From positions 1,952,001 to 2,016,000 of the forward strand of contig PCDL01000006.1 in assembly GCA_002778095.1 (NCBI GenBank): a DNA stretch of 64,000 nucleotides. Reading direction: 5' to 3'. Under the pieces are notes generated by a model. The model did not search any database, was not told where the DNA came from, and saw only the letters and a program-made list of their open reading frames with translations. Origin of the DNA: Fragosphaeria purpurea (lineage: Eukaryota > Ascomycota > Sordariomycetes > Ophiostomatales > Ophiostomataceae). A program made the position numbers and the translations under genes. Position 1 is the stretch's first letter; each line of letters opens with the position of its first letter. This document shows positions 45,925-58,357 of this stretch, piece after piece.

Positions 45925-48900
45925 GGCGTCGGCGCGAGGCTTTTGGCGCGCGACCTGTGCTCTTTGGCAAGGGGAAACGGGGGAGGAAGAGCAAAGCGAC
46001 GAGGGGGGACAACGTGCAGAGCGGAAGGACGGACGGCCGGCAAGGCTTGGTAGGCTCGGCTAGGAAGAGGCTTCGGAGAAGAAGCCCCTTCAGGACGGTC
46101 GAGAGGCCAGTCGACGCGGTGAGAGAGAGGGAGAAAGCTTGGCAGGAGGCGCTCGCGAGGAGGAGATACGCGAATGCTCCATCCGGAATAGAGGCGGTAG
46201 GAGGGAAGAACGGGGGGGAGGAGGTGGAGGAGGTCGGAAGAACGGTTCGATGAAGTCGTCCGGCGAATGTTCGAGTCGTGTGTATGTGAAGGCTTCCCCC
46301 TACCTCTCCCTATTAGGGAGAGCGAGAGGAATTGAAAATAGGAGAAGAGAGAAGAAGTAATAGAGAGAAAATACTGCCACTGGGTTCGCCTTCGTCTATA
46401 TATCGAGGGGGATTGTTGCGTTGTCGCGTGTAGGGAGGGAGGGGAAAAGAAACCAAAAAAAAAGAAAACAAAAAAAAACAGTTGAAAGAACGTTATAATA
46501 TTCTCAGTAGCATAGAAAACAAACGAGTGTGAATGAGCTACGTTGGTACTTACGAGTTGTCGTCGACGTACCGCTGTCATATGCACGCGCGGAGAAGGGA
46601 AGAATAGAAAAGAACGAAAAAAAGACAAGGGCAAGGGGGGGTGCGTCAATGGAGGACAGCTCCCCTCTGCAGAGTCTTTATTTTATTTCATTTTATTTCA
46701 TTTCTTTTTTTTTTTTTCTTTTTTTCATTTTTATTTGTTCTTCGTTCGGCTCCGGCCTTTCTAGTCTTCTATATCATCCTCTTCTTTCTCCCCTCTTGAC
46801 TACGGATTTCGACAGAGCAAGATGCAAAGAAAATAAACTACAACGTCAGGAAAGGCCGTTCCTCCTCTCGGCCAGGCCCCCATGCGTCTTCCTTTGCTCC
46901 TCAATGGCAGATCCAAACCGCCAGCCGGCGGGATGATGTGCCAGCAACAACCCAGAGCGGAAGAGTGCGTCTCTAGCGGGCCTCGAATAATAATTGGCCG
47001 ATGCGGCGCTGGGGGGGTGGTTGTTGCATGTTTCGGCGTCAAGTCCCTTTTGTGGCACCCCCTATCGATCTGGCTTTTTGTGGTTTTTCATCGCGAGATG
47101 TTGATGACACCAATCGCAACCAGGCCCCGGAAAGCCCTCCTCCCCTTATGCGGAAACGGAGGATCCCAACTACGTCGTAGACATGGAGTAATACGTCGTA
47201 TGATGCACGGCTACATAAACGGAGAAGAGAAGGGGGGAGGGTGAAGATAGATAAATAAATGGTGAGAAAGCCTCTACCAAATTACGACGTACTACTTACC
47301 ACCTTTGGGAACAATCCAAAAAGCCAGTTCCAAGATGGGGGCTTGGGGATCAGGAACGCGAGCAGACCGCATAAGACAAAAAAGACGATAAATAAATCGA
47401 ATAAAACAAATAACATAAAATAAAAGCATCGCCGTCCTCCCCATCGTAACGAACTACCTGCCCATACTCGTGGGCATTGATACAGACGACAGTACGGAGT
47501 AATAATGAAGAACGACTCTGCGGCAGCGGAAAACGATGAGGGTGGTGGGCACGAAACGTCCTCTCCACGAAGCGAGCAACAATGAGGCAGCTGGTATCAC
47601 TGCGACGTTAGTCGTAAAGACGAGGCCGCAGCAGCTTCTTAGCCGCTTGGGGACGGGTGGGAACATTGGCATGGGGACCACGAGAGCCGCTCTCCGCGTG
47701 TAAGGCGAGCACATGGGTCAATACGGCGATGGGATTTGTGCGCTGTGCGGGTGGAGAAGGGTCTTAGAAGCAGGGGGTGTGTGTGGTGGGAGGCAAAAAA
47801 AAAAAGAAAAAAAAGGAAGGGGGGGGTGTTAGCGGAGAAAACGCAATTATGTGGGCCGCGGGCGTGGGACGGACGTGTAAGTTGACAGAAGAATACGCCG
47901 CAGAAATGGGTGGTTTCTTTCTTCGATCCATCCATCGTCTTACGCCCGCAACGAGTACGTATATCCGGCGTTGCTTACGACCAACGGAATAAACGATACG
48001 ACGTACGGAGTATTACACGTCGTCGTGTCAGGACGAGCCAGACAGAAAGGGGGCCCCCCCCGTCTTGATCCCAGTGGGCCGGCCTGGAAAGCTGTTGCCG
48101 CATGATGGCCCAAGCTGCTTGATGCGAGAGCTCGACTAGCGCTCCGACGAGAACGAGGCGTGCAGGAAAACGGGACCTTGGTGGGTTTCTCCTGAGCATG
48201 TCGAATCACTTGCGCACATGTTTCCATCTGGGGCAGACAAGGGGTGGCTGGACGGCGAAGAAATAGGAAGACGCCGTGGGGGGGGATATTACTTGCGAAC
48301 GAAAGAAAACGTGTGCGCTGAATTGGTAATATGACCAGATGTGAAATGATAAAAAAGACTGAAAGAAAGAAAAATAAAAGGGCATGAAAAAAAAGGGGGG
48401 GGGGGCAGTGGAACACGGAAGAGGCGGCCTGATAGCACTTCCCAAGAACCCGGGATCGCAATATTCGATCGAGTATGACGGGACATCCGCTTTTTGTGCC
48501 TGACGTCTTTATATTCTGGGTATTGATACGACCCCAGCGGTGTCACCACTTGTCTTGGTTGCAGGGCGAGAAGCACGGGGCGTGTGGAGGACGGAGACCC
48601 AGGGACGGGGACGGGGGACGTTTGATTTTTTTTTTATTATATATATTTTTTGATTTTCTTGTGTGCGACAGCCAGCTTGAAACCCAAGGGACCGGCCGGG
48701 CGAGACCAGCAACGCAAGCCAACCGGGAAATCTAGGTGCCTTCGGTGAGAAGAAGAGGCAGGGTTTGGGGAGGGCAGACAAGCGGGTGCAACGATAGGCG
48801 AGGCTGTGGGGGGAGGGCAAGGAAGGCAAGAAGGGGGGATGGCACAGCACCTGCCCTGTAGTTGTAAGGCCTACTCAGTATTAAAGACTCGTACGAACGA

Positions 48901-49546
48901 GTCAACTCGGACTGGGTTTGACGGCCCCAACAGTCCCTTGCACAGCCGGCCAATTTCTCTTCCTGGTCGTTCTGAATCCGCTTGTATAGGTAGCCGTGTT
49001 CAGTTAGTTTGTACAAGAGAACCCCCGGTCCTTCGACGTATGGTCTCTGGCGTCGTTTTGTTTTTGATTTTGTTCGTCCCCTTCCTTGCGGTTTTCTTTT
49101 TCTTTTTCTTCCCTCCTTCGTCGTTTCTCCGGCCGTTGAGCTCGCCTTGTTTGTGCTGTCTCCGTTCCGTCTTCGTTTTTCTTTTTCTTTTCTTTTCTTT
49201 CCCCCCCCCCTTTTTCTTTTTTTTTCTCCCCCGGCCATCGTCGGCCCTAGAACGACCGCTCCGCCAAACACCGTCCCGATCACCACATCCCGTCCTCTCC
49301 GTCTTCCAACCTGCTCAACGAGAGTCGCGAACGCACGCATACGCAAGGCTGCAGGGCGACCGCGCATCTCATTGTACTTCTCGTTTCGCTACTCTCATAA
49401 GCCGTTCTTCTCTTGTTTCCGCCTCGTTCCGATCTTTCTTGTCTTCTTCCGTTCTCCTTCCCAACCCGTTTTCTTTCCTTGTTCTTCTTTCCCTTTGCTT
49501 CTCTTCGACTCGTCGATTATGTCGCCTCGTCCTTGTTCCCTTTGAG
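45925..49546. other. Intergenic between divergent 44070-45924 gene and the MFS transporter
   Basis: This is 3.6 kb with no recognised gene. The plus strand is purine-rich from about 45930 to 46480 (leader of the minus-strand gene) and C/T-rich from about 49030 to 49540 (leader of the transporter). The middle part holds four TACGTCGTA-type copies (47171, 47192, 47283, 47997) and two TACGGAGTA copies (47493, 48004), plus homopolymer runs. Confidence 0.5.
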
Positions 49547-52152
49547 ATGGCTGTCGCCATGCATCCGGACCCGGAACGCAGGCGAAACCGCGGCTTCCTG
49601 GGCTCCGACAGCTCCGCGCTGTCTCCACAGGATCGCCAGGTACGCCGCCGCCATCCGCCCTTTTTTCTTTGTTTTTCTTTTTCTTGCATGGACCGTTGAC
49701 ACCCCGCGTGCCCTCGTAGGACCGCCGCCAGCTCCGTTACGAACTCGACTTGAACTCCTGGAACCTGCGCATCTGGGGTGTTGCTGCCTCGGGGTTCCTC
49801 ACCGACTCGTACGTCTACGACCTGGCCTTTCCGTCTGTTTCCTCTTCTTGACCCAATCATCTCTCTCTCTCTCTCCTGTTTGTGACGGCCATGTCTCACA
49901 CGTCCTAGCTATAATCTGTTTGCCTCCAATGTGATCCTGGCCTCCGTCGCTTTTGTCTACTTTCCCGACCCGAAATACAGCTACGTCGGCACCCTCATCA
50001 ACGTCTTCACCCTGCTTGGCTCAGTCGTGGGCCAGCTCACGTTCGGCTTTCTTGCCGACTACTACGGCCGGACGCGCCTCTACGGCATCGAGCTGATTCT
50101 CGTCATTGTCTCCACCATTGGCGTGGCCACGAGCAACTACGGCTACCACAATGACCTCTCTTTCCTGGGGCTCTTCATCTGGGTTGGTTCGCATCGTTAT
50201 CTTTCGGCTCTTTCCTCTGCTGAGCTTTCAACATTGCTGACCCCTTCTCAGTGGCGTTTTGTCATGGGCATTGGTATGGGAACCTTTTTCTAAATTTTTT
50301 TTTTGTGCCTGTGGCTTCCTTCCTTTCTCTTAGTTCTCTGACCTCTTTAGGAATTGGCGCTGAATATCCCCTGAGCGCCGTCATCACCGCCGAATGGGCC
50401 AGCACGTCCTCCCGCGCCACCATGCTGTCGTCGGTGTTTCTCATGCAACCCGTAGGCCAAGCCCTGGCCCAGCTGGTCGGCGTCTGGGTCGTCCTCGGCC
50501 GCGAGCGCTTGTTTCACTTGCAGGAGATGCAATGCGGCATCAACACCAAGTACGCCGAGGAGTGCCGCGAGGCCGTGGACGGCATTTGGCGCATTGTCAT
50601 CGGGTCCGGCGCCGTGCCGGCGCTCCTGGCCATCATCTTCCGCTTTTTCCTCTACGACTGCGGCCTCTACAGCCTCGAGGTGAAGAACAAGCCCGGGACC
50701 GCGTTCCGCGACACGCAACGCATCTATGGCGCCCCAATGAGCATGTCTGCCCATGCTGCGGGTGGTGTCGGCGGCGGCGGCGGCGGCGGAGACAGCAATT
50801 ACGGTGGTGCTGTATCCCTCTACTCGCCGGGAGGCGCCGATTCCGACGAGCCGATGCCGGTGCAGTTCTCCATCAAGGACTTGCGAAACTACTTTGTACG
50901 AGACGGCAACTGGTGTTATTTATTAGGTAGTGTTTTTACCCCTATCACTTCATTTTTCTCTCTTTTCGGTTTTTTTTCTTCTTCTTCGGGTTCTCCTATA
51001 ACTATGTCTTCTCTAGGCACTGCGGCTACTTGGTTCTTCCTCGACGTGAGCTTCTACGGCTTTTCCCTGGACAACCGCGGCGTCCTGGCCGACCTCTGGG
51101 TCACGAAAGACGCTTCTGCTCTTGGACCGGCCCTCATCTGTTGGAACTCTAGCTTGCCGGACGGCAACTCAACCTTGCCGCAATGGCAGGCACAGGGACA
51201 ACTGCCCATCTGGCAAACGGATGCGTCGAAACCTTGCAACACCATCTACGACGTGCTCATCCAGCAGGCCAAACAATACCTGCTGACCGTCTCGCTGGCG
51301 TCCATTTCGGGGAGCGCCTGCTTCATCTTCGCCGCCAACCGCCTGCGCCGCCGCCAATGGCTGACGACGTCGTTCATTGTCCTGTTCTTTTTGTTCATCG
51401 TCACCGGCGCCGTGTATTACGGCGTCAACCACACATCCCGAGCACCGGCGACGGTGGTCCTTGTGGCTATCTGCCATTTTGTGTTCAATTTCGGTACGTT
51501 TGCTTTCCACCTCCCAGTCGCACAGCTCACTCCCTTCTCCCACCCAAGATTACTTTCTCACGAGGAATTAGGCGCCAACACTCTTACATTTATCATCCCC
51601 GCCGAGATCTTCCCTACTTGCTACCGCTGCACTTGCCACGGCATCTCGGCCGCTGCCGGCAAAACTGGCTCCATTGTCGCCGTGTTGATTGTGTATGGCG
51701 TCGACGCTGGCTACAAATCGTCGACGCGCCAAGGCCTTCTCTTCTTGCTTTTTGGGTCGTTTATGGCCTGTGGCGCGGTATACAGCTGGGCCTATTTGCC
51801 TGACATTCAGCGTGTTGTTGGCCCGAGGCGTACCGCCGGTCGGCCCGGCGTGGGCGGAGTGAACGGCGCAAACGGGGTAAACGGCATAAATGGGGTAAAC
51901 GGCGTTGGCATCGGCGGCGTTGGTGGTGGTGCTCGCCGTGTCGGCAGCGTGGGCGGTGTTGGCGGTGCTGGCCGTGCGGCGGTGGCGGGCAATTTCAAAA
52001 GACACCTTGAAACAAAGAACCTGGAAGACCTCGGCGAAGGTCGCGCCAAGGCCCGGCTGGAGGGCGAGATCCTTACAGTCCGGGGAAAATGCGGCGAGTT
52101 CCGGAGGCGGCGAGGGCGGCGACGACTGAGCTCAATCTCGGCGGCCCCATGA
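49547..52152 (+). CDS. MFS inorganic phosphate transporter, PHS family (Pho84-like)
   Basis: Exons 49547-49639, 49720-49808, 49909-50182, 50252-50273, 50351-50926, 51017-51493 and 51572-52152 give 703 residues. Exon 4 is a 22-nt micro-exon. Hallmarks are the MFS loop GFLADYYGRTRLYG after helix 2 and the PHS signature WWRFVMGIGIGAEYPLSAV. About 12 membrane helices flank a long central cytosolic loop with a Gly run and the segment SIKDLRNYFVRDGNW, and the C-terminal half contains NFGANTLTFIIPAEIFPTCYR. Pho84-type proteins are plasma-membrane H+/phosphate symporters. The substrate here is inferred from family resemblance. The C-terminal tail of roughly 130 residues is unusually long and carries repeated GVNG/GVGG units, ending Arg-rich. 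Introns 5 (90 nt) and 6 (78 nt) are multiples of three and stop-free. Confidence 0.9.
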
Positions 52153-52386
52153 AAGGAGAAAGGGTGGTTTTTGTTTTTATTTTCACTTTGTATTAAAAAG
52201 ACGGACGACCGCGCAGAAAGGCCTCGGAAATGGACGGGCGTAGTAATCTGTATTATTGTATTTGCCCACGTGTATATATATACCCCAGCGCCCGCTTGCT
52301 TTTGTTTTTTGGATGATTAACCAGTGGGAATGTAAGGTATAATACAACCTGCGTCTCGGAAGGTAAAACATGATAAACTAACTAGC

Positions 52387-55300
52387 TCATTGCCGCCCGC
52401 TAGCCGTCCCTGAGCCGATGCTGCTGCCGTCGTCGCTTGTCGAAGGCGCGTCCGACTCTGACTGGTGGCCTGCGCTGCTGCCGTTCCGCAACGGTGGTAT
52501 CGTCAGCCTCTTCCCTGCGTTGCTTCCGTCATCGACATCATCATCATCGTCGTCGTCATCGTCACCACTGCCTTTGAGCCCGCCGCCGCCTCCGCCGCCG
52601 CCGCCGCCGCTTCTCTCGTCGTCGTCCTCCGCCGGACCCGGCATGTCGGCCATCGCCAACGCCGCCCGCAGCGTCTGTCCACTCTCGTCCATGGCGGCCA
52701 AGAACCGTGCCAGCTCTTTGCACAACTCCCAGTCGCCGCCGCGCATGGCCTGTCGCAGCAGCCGCACCCCTTGTTCGCCCGCCGTGGCCTGCTCGTCGAA
52801 CGTGTGCAGAATCAGCAGATAGCTGCCTGCCGTCTTGAGGTCGCCACGGAGCAAGGCCTCCTCAAACAATTCCTGCGGCGGTGGCAGGTACGCAAAGAGC
52901 GTGCGCCACGACCGCACCTCTGTCTTGCGCGTGCACTGCACTACAATGTCGAGGTACGGCTTGAAGCTCGAGAGAAGCGACAGCACCCGCGGCAGCACGG
53001 CGGCTTCGGGCGCCGGCGCCGAGTCGACTTCCTCGTCTAAGACCTGGTGGAGAAGAACCTCCAACGCGTGGGCAAAATATGTCAAATGCTGGTACTGCTG
53101 CGCGAGCCGCAACGCTGGAAGGGCCTTGCTGTCTCGCAAATACGCACGAAGAATGTCGGGCAAGAAAAGATGTGTCTGCACGAAATGTCAGCAAACATTA
53201 CATACTCGATCTTTCGTTTTGGTTGGGAAAAAAAAAAAAAAACGGTTGTCACAACGCACCCTGATCGTGTAGCGGAAAAAAGAAAAGCTGACGTCACGCC
53301 GTTGCACCAAATCCGACTCGACGCCTAGAACAATGCCCTTGGACAAAAGTACAGACAGCGGGTAGAAATCCACTTTGATGGAAACAGGTGGAAGCAGATC
53401 GCCGCCAGACACAGCGGTATCAAGCACGTCGTGTGCGTCGGGCCACACCTTGAGCTCGCTGCCGTCAAAAAGCCATAGAGACTTTTGCAGTGTTTCGTCT
53501 GCACCACCGACGGCTGTGGCTGCTGTTGACCCTGGCGTGGAGGCAGACAGCGACGGAAAGGGCTGGTCTTTCATGCACACGTAGTACTCCACGTTTTGTG
53601 CCACAATGCGCATGTCGTACTTGAGATTGCCGTCCTCGTTCACCGACGGCCGGAAGAGCACCAGTTTGCCGTCCACCAGCACCAACACGGAGGCCACGGC
53701 CACGTCCTGCGACGGGTCGCCGTCGTACAGCTGGCTGTCTGGCAGGATCCAGCTGAGGCCGCGGACGCGCGCGGGGCTGCGCACGATGCCGTGGAAACCA
53801 ATCTGGCCCACCTGCACCAAGCGCAGAGAGCCCAAGCTGGGCGCGAAGACAAAGTGGTAGAGCACGTTGTCGTAGGTGTACACGAGCAGCGAGTCCTCGC
53901 CCGAGGGCGTCAGCAGCACCACGGCGGACCGCATCGGCTCCACGTGGAGCACGTCGCCGGCGTTGTCCAAGGCCGCTTCGCGCGAGTACAGGCGCAACTC
54001 GAACGACCGGTTCACCTCGACAGCGGCCACCAGTATGTTCTGGTGCCAGCACATGCCGCCGCGTACCTGAAACTCGTTTTCCATGGCCTCGTTGGAAAAT
54101 GTCCGCCACCGGCCGCTGCCGACGCTGTAGTGGGCCAGGCCGCGGCGGCCCGCTACGGCCACGTAGCGCCCATCGGACGACAGGACCGCGTAGCGGATGG
54201 GCCACTGGTGCAGCAGATAGGCGGCCGGGATGCGCGCGGTGTGCCACAACGAGGGCTCGGCCGAGATCGTGGTCAAGTCGGGTAGATCGTAGCCCCGGTA
54301 CACCATGATGTTCTGGTTCGTATGCAAAACGGTGCGGAACAGGTTTGCCGGGCTGTAGCAACCGGCAGCGGCGCTGCGGGTCATCTCAAGCAGCCACACA
54401 GCCGGGTGCGCGTTGGCAACCAGCAGAAGTTCGCCGGAGTTGCCCACCCACGACGCATCGCGGATGCCCGACAGCCACTCCTCGCCGTTGCTCTCGGCCA
54501 GCGCGCGTTCGCTGTTGAAGCTGTGGCCCAGAGCTTTGCCGTACACGCTCCACGTCGCCCATCCCCTTTCGTAGCCGGCGAATAGGCAGTAGCCGTCGGG
54601 CGAGTAGGCCAGCTTTCCCAAGCGGCCGGTAGTCGAGACAGATGCGGGCGGCTGGTGCGTGTGCGAAGGCGGAATGTTGCCGACGTAGTCGCGCGCCGAG
54701 TACACGCGGACGACACCGTCTACGCAGCCAACGGCAATAAGCGAGAAACGGGCGTTGATGGCGGCACTGGTGGCGTGTTCTTGCTCGGACGACGGAACGT
54801 GAAAACAATAGCCTCGAAACAATTTCTTGTGCGATGTGAAAGACGGCGACGAGGCGGACGGCGCCGCGGAGGCGGCGGAGTTGGCAGAAGCGTGCGCGGG
54901 GGGGGGAGGGGCAGCGACAGCCGAAGAAGACGACGACGAAGAAGAAGGAGGGATGTGGGCATCCGAAGGCGGTGGCGCCGCAGCGTCGGACGAAAAAGAC
55001 TGGTCGGGTGACGACGTTGAAGGCTCGGTCGGATTCGTCCGGGTGCTTCCGTTGTTTCCGGTGTTTCCAGTGTTTCGCTGGACGGCGTACGCTTTGCCAT
55101 CGCTGGTGACCCAGGTGGATAGGCTCATGGGCTTGTCAAACGTCATCTCACGGATGGTCACCTTCTTGTCCAGCCAGGCCATGCGGCTGAGGAGCTCGGT
55201 GCTTGTCTGGCTGCCGGCGCTGTCGGGCGTCCAGCGAATGCACTGCACGGCCGCCGGCTTGGTTGTGGCCACGACGAGCTCGTCGTCCAGCGCCAGGGCG

Positions 55301-56186
55301 CTCTCGATTCCGGCGTCCACCTTAATGACCATGCGGAACCGGACACTGACGTCCCGGACGCCGGCGCCTTCGCCGGGGCCCCAGAGAATCTGGTCGGGCA
55401 AGGCGTGTCCGGGGTCGTTGACGTGGTTTTGGCGGCGGCGCTGGACGTTGGTGTGGTTGGTGAAATGGGGCTTGTACACCCGCGAGACAGCGTCGGTGGC
55501 GAGCGAGTAGGTGATCAAAAAGCCGCGACTGGTGTACACGACAATGATGGCGGAATCGGGGCGGAGAAGGAGGTCCACGTTGTCGCCGTAGGACGCGAGG
55601 GAGGCGGGAGAACGCACGACGACAGCGAGAATGACGGTTGGCTGGGAAGAAGAAGAAGAAGAAGAAAAGAACGAGTTAGGTAAAGCTCTGGGACTGAAGA
55701 AGAACACAAGAAAAAAAAAGCGGTCGCACACACCTTGGTTTGCCAGACGGTCATCGAGGTGGCGGTGATGGTTGCAAAGAGATGGCACGACCGGGACAGC
55801 CGCAACGCCAAAACGGGTTCGTTTGCAGGGACGGCAGCAAGGGGGGATACGTGCGGCGCGGCGAAGCCGTCGACAACCGCGCCGTCGTGGAGAAGATAGC
55901 CATGCTCGACCGACTTGATCGCGGGCGTCGCGGGGGTGGTCGGCGTCAGGGGGGGAGGCAAGCCGAGGGCGTCGTGGCCGGGCTGGTCGACGTGACGCGT
56001 CTGTGATGACGGCGGCGGCAGCCCAGACTCGTCCTGCTGCGGGCCGGGGACGCGCGGTGAAGGCGGCGGAAGGCCGTCGTGGGAGACGGTGACGGCCGGA
56101 ACGGAGGCGGAGGCGGAAGCGGAGGAGGCCCGGTGGCTGCTGGTGCTCGTCGTGTAGATGCGTGGAGTCGCGGCCGGCCAGTACAT
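52387..56186 (-). CDS. ric1: Ric1, subunit of the Ric1-Rgp1 exchange factor for Ypt6/Rab6
   Basis: Minus-strand exons 56186-55734, 55641-53260 and 53175-52387 give 1207 residues, all junctions in phase 0. The start MYWPAATPRIYTT is followed by a Pro/Ser-rich insert of about 80 residues and then beta-propeller strands (LALRLSRSCHLFATITATSMTVWQ). Conserved Ric1 features include LLLRPDSAIIVVYTSRGFLITY, GKLAYSPDGYCLFAGYERGW and LSSDGRYVAVAGRRGLAHYS. The helical RIC1 domain includes HLFLPDILRAYLRDSKALPA and LTYFAHALEVLLHQVLDEE (from about residue 946), and a Gly/Asp low-complexity tail ends the protein. With Rgp1 it activates the Rab GTPase Ypt6 at the Golgi for endosome-to-Golgi retrograde traffic. 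Rgp1 is not in the window. The 3' end is only 234 bp from that of the convergent MFS gene. Confidence 0.95.
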
Positions 56187-56823
56187 GGCGACGGCATTGA
56201 ACAGCCGGGGAACCCCAAATGGGCGTCCTCGTGCGTTGCGGGGGGAAGGGCGAGGGTCGGCGAGGTTGTTGATGGCGCGGACGGTGTGTTGTGAGGTTGG
56301 AAACGAGGGATTCTTTTTGGGGGGAGGCTTTTGGTTGGTTGTAAGCCTTGTGAGTATTATTACTGCTTAGTAGCTATTGCTGGGCAGCTCTCACGTGCTG
56401 AAATAGCGGCGTTACAGCAGGAAGGTACGCCCCTCGCACGGTATAAACCGAGCTGACTTTCGCGGGGAAGGAGCGCGCCATGCGCGTGCGGCTGCCAAAT
56501 TTGCAATGCGTGCGGGCGTTGAAATGAGCAAAGAGAGCTAGGCCTCATACGTCGAGACTTTCATCGATTGTGAGATACTCCCTAATTACATCACAAAATA
56601 TGAACAGATTTCAAGGGGCAAAACCTACAACACATCGACGAGACGTTCTCGGGAAATTGATGGTATTCAATTAGAAGGAACTGATAGTATAAAAAAGGGG
56701 GTTATTAAAAGCTGTTTTTCTGAATCATACACAGCCGTTCCGGCGTCGACTTCCGGTCGGCTTCAATTGTTTCACCAACCCGGCAGCAGCACCTCTTCCA
56801 CGGGATACGGGTAGACTGCTACC
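56187..56823. promoter_or_regulatory. Divergent promoter of ric1 and tex1 with an E-box
   Basis: 637 bp separate the start codons of ric1 (minus) and tex1 (plus). A perfect CACGTG lies at 56392-56397. The right half is more AT-rich. No other element was recognised; regulatory use is inferred from position and the E-box. Confidence 0.45.
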
Positions 56824-58357
56824 ATGGCTCCGTTGATGATGAGGGCCCGCGAGAGACTTTCGAAAGACCGCTTCTCGGGCTATTTCTCGGCCCTCAGGAG
56901 CCAGGTCTACCAAGACCCAAGTGCGTCCCGGGCGCTGGCCTACCACGACCCGGTGGTGGAAAAGGGCGAGTCTACTCTTCTTGGGTACGTATTTGCTTTC
57001 TTCTTTCTGGAGTCGGTGTTATGCTTTTGTCGGGGGGAATAGGACAGACAATGCCGTTCTGTTTGGTCTTGTGGGTACTAACATGTCGTGCCAGGGTTCG
57101 GTCAATATCTTGGAACCCGCTCAGCACACTGGTGGCCACGGGTTCGAGCGACCGGAGCGTCCGCGTGTGTGAGTTTGTCCTCGCTGTTGTCTTCTTCTCC
57201 TGGCTCGTAGTTGCAGGCCGGCTAACCCGCGAATTAGGGAACCCGGACAAACCCAATGTGCGGTTTTCCACCGAGCTCAAAGGCCACACGGCGCCCATCG
57301 AGCGGGTGGCTTTCAATCCGGTCAAAGACGCCGAGCTGTGCAGCGTCAGCGCAGATGGCGTGGCCAAGTTCTGGGATGTGCGCACGATGGCCTGTACCAA
57401 CGAGGTCAAAGATCTCGGCGGCGCGGTCACGCTGGCTTGGGCGCCAGACGGGGACGCCCTGGTTCTCGGTAATCGGGTATGCAAAAGAAAAAAGCATCTT
57501 ATTTATTTTTTCTTTTCTTTCCTTTCTTGCCATTGGGACTGCGATTGACCTTGTCTAGGACAACAACCTTTTCGTGCTGTCGCCGACGCAACCAACACCG
57601 GTGGCCGTCAAGAAACAGCCGACGCGCACCAACGATTTGGCCTTTTGCTGGAGCGGGAAGAAAGTATTCACCGCCGCCGGCGACGGCCGCACACGCATTC
57701 TGTCTTTTCCCGACTTGGAACCTGTGTTCCGGGTGAACTACGCGGTCCGCGATGGCGAGTCTGCCGAGTTTTCACTAAAGGGCCACACGGCCGAGTGCTT
57801 GACGGTGGCCATGAGCCCGACAGGGCGCACCCTGGCCACGGGCGGCTCTGATGCCATCATCGCGCTGTGGGACACGTCGAAATGGACGTGTCAGCGGACG
57901 ATCACAAGCATGGCCGGGCCTGTGCGGAGTCTGAGTAAGTCGCGGACGGAGCGCGACGAATGTCTGGGCCTGGGCCTGGGCAGTTGGTTGGCTGCAAAGT
58001 ACATGATGGGGTGTACGATACGGAGTATATACACCAGAATGCTGACGGTTTCGATTTTAGGTTTTAGCTGGGACGGCAACTTTGTCGTTGCGGGAAGCAC
58101 GGAAGGTAAGTCCTGTCACCTTGTTTGGGAAGGCGCCGACTCGAGCGCCGTGATGGCATGGCACTGATTGAGACCTTTCAAAAAACACAGGAACCGGCTT
58201 GAAGGTCACACAGACCGAGAGCGGCGAGCATGTCCACACGTTCAAGACCGCGCAGCCGGTGCCCGTGGTGGCTTGGGCACCAACACGGTATTTTCTGGCT
58301 TACGCCGAACTGGGCAGCCTCCGAATCGTTGGCGTAGACACGGAGGGAAAGCATTGA
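56824..58357 (+). CDS. tex1: Tex1/THO complex subunit 3 (WD40 mRNA-export factor)
   Basis: Exons 56824-56984, 57095-57168, 57238-57476, 57559-57934, 58061-58105 and 58191-58357 give 353 residues. The joins restore WD repeats, for example STLLGGVRSISWNP, SVRVWNPDKPN, GNRDNNLFVL, VRSLSFSWDGNF and STEGTGLKV. WD40 blades are evident: SISWNPLSTLVATGSSDRSV, ELKGHTAPIERVAFNP, VSADGVAKFWDVRT, SLKGHTAECLTVAMSPTGRT and GGSDAIIALWDTSKW, ending with AELGSLRIVGVD. Tex1 (human THOC3) is a peripheral subunit of the THO/TREX complex, which couples transcription to mRNP assembly and nuclear export. Five short introns in a gene this size is dense for the window. TACGGAGTA lies inside intron 4. Confidence 0.93.

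Noticed and set aside
53596..55510. Several 200-residue frames opposite ric1
   Set aside because: They share ric1's codon-position bias in mirror image and lack any domain signature.
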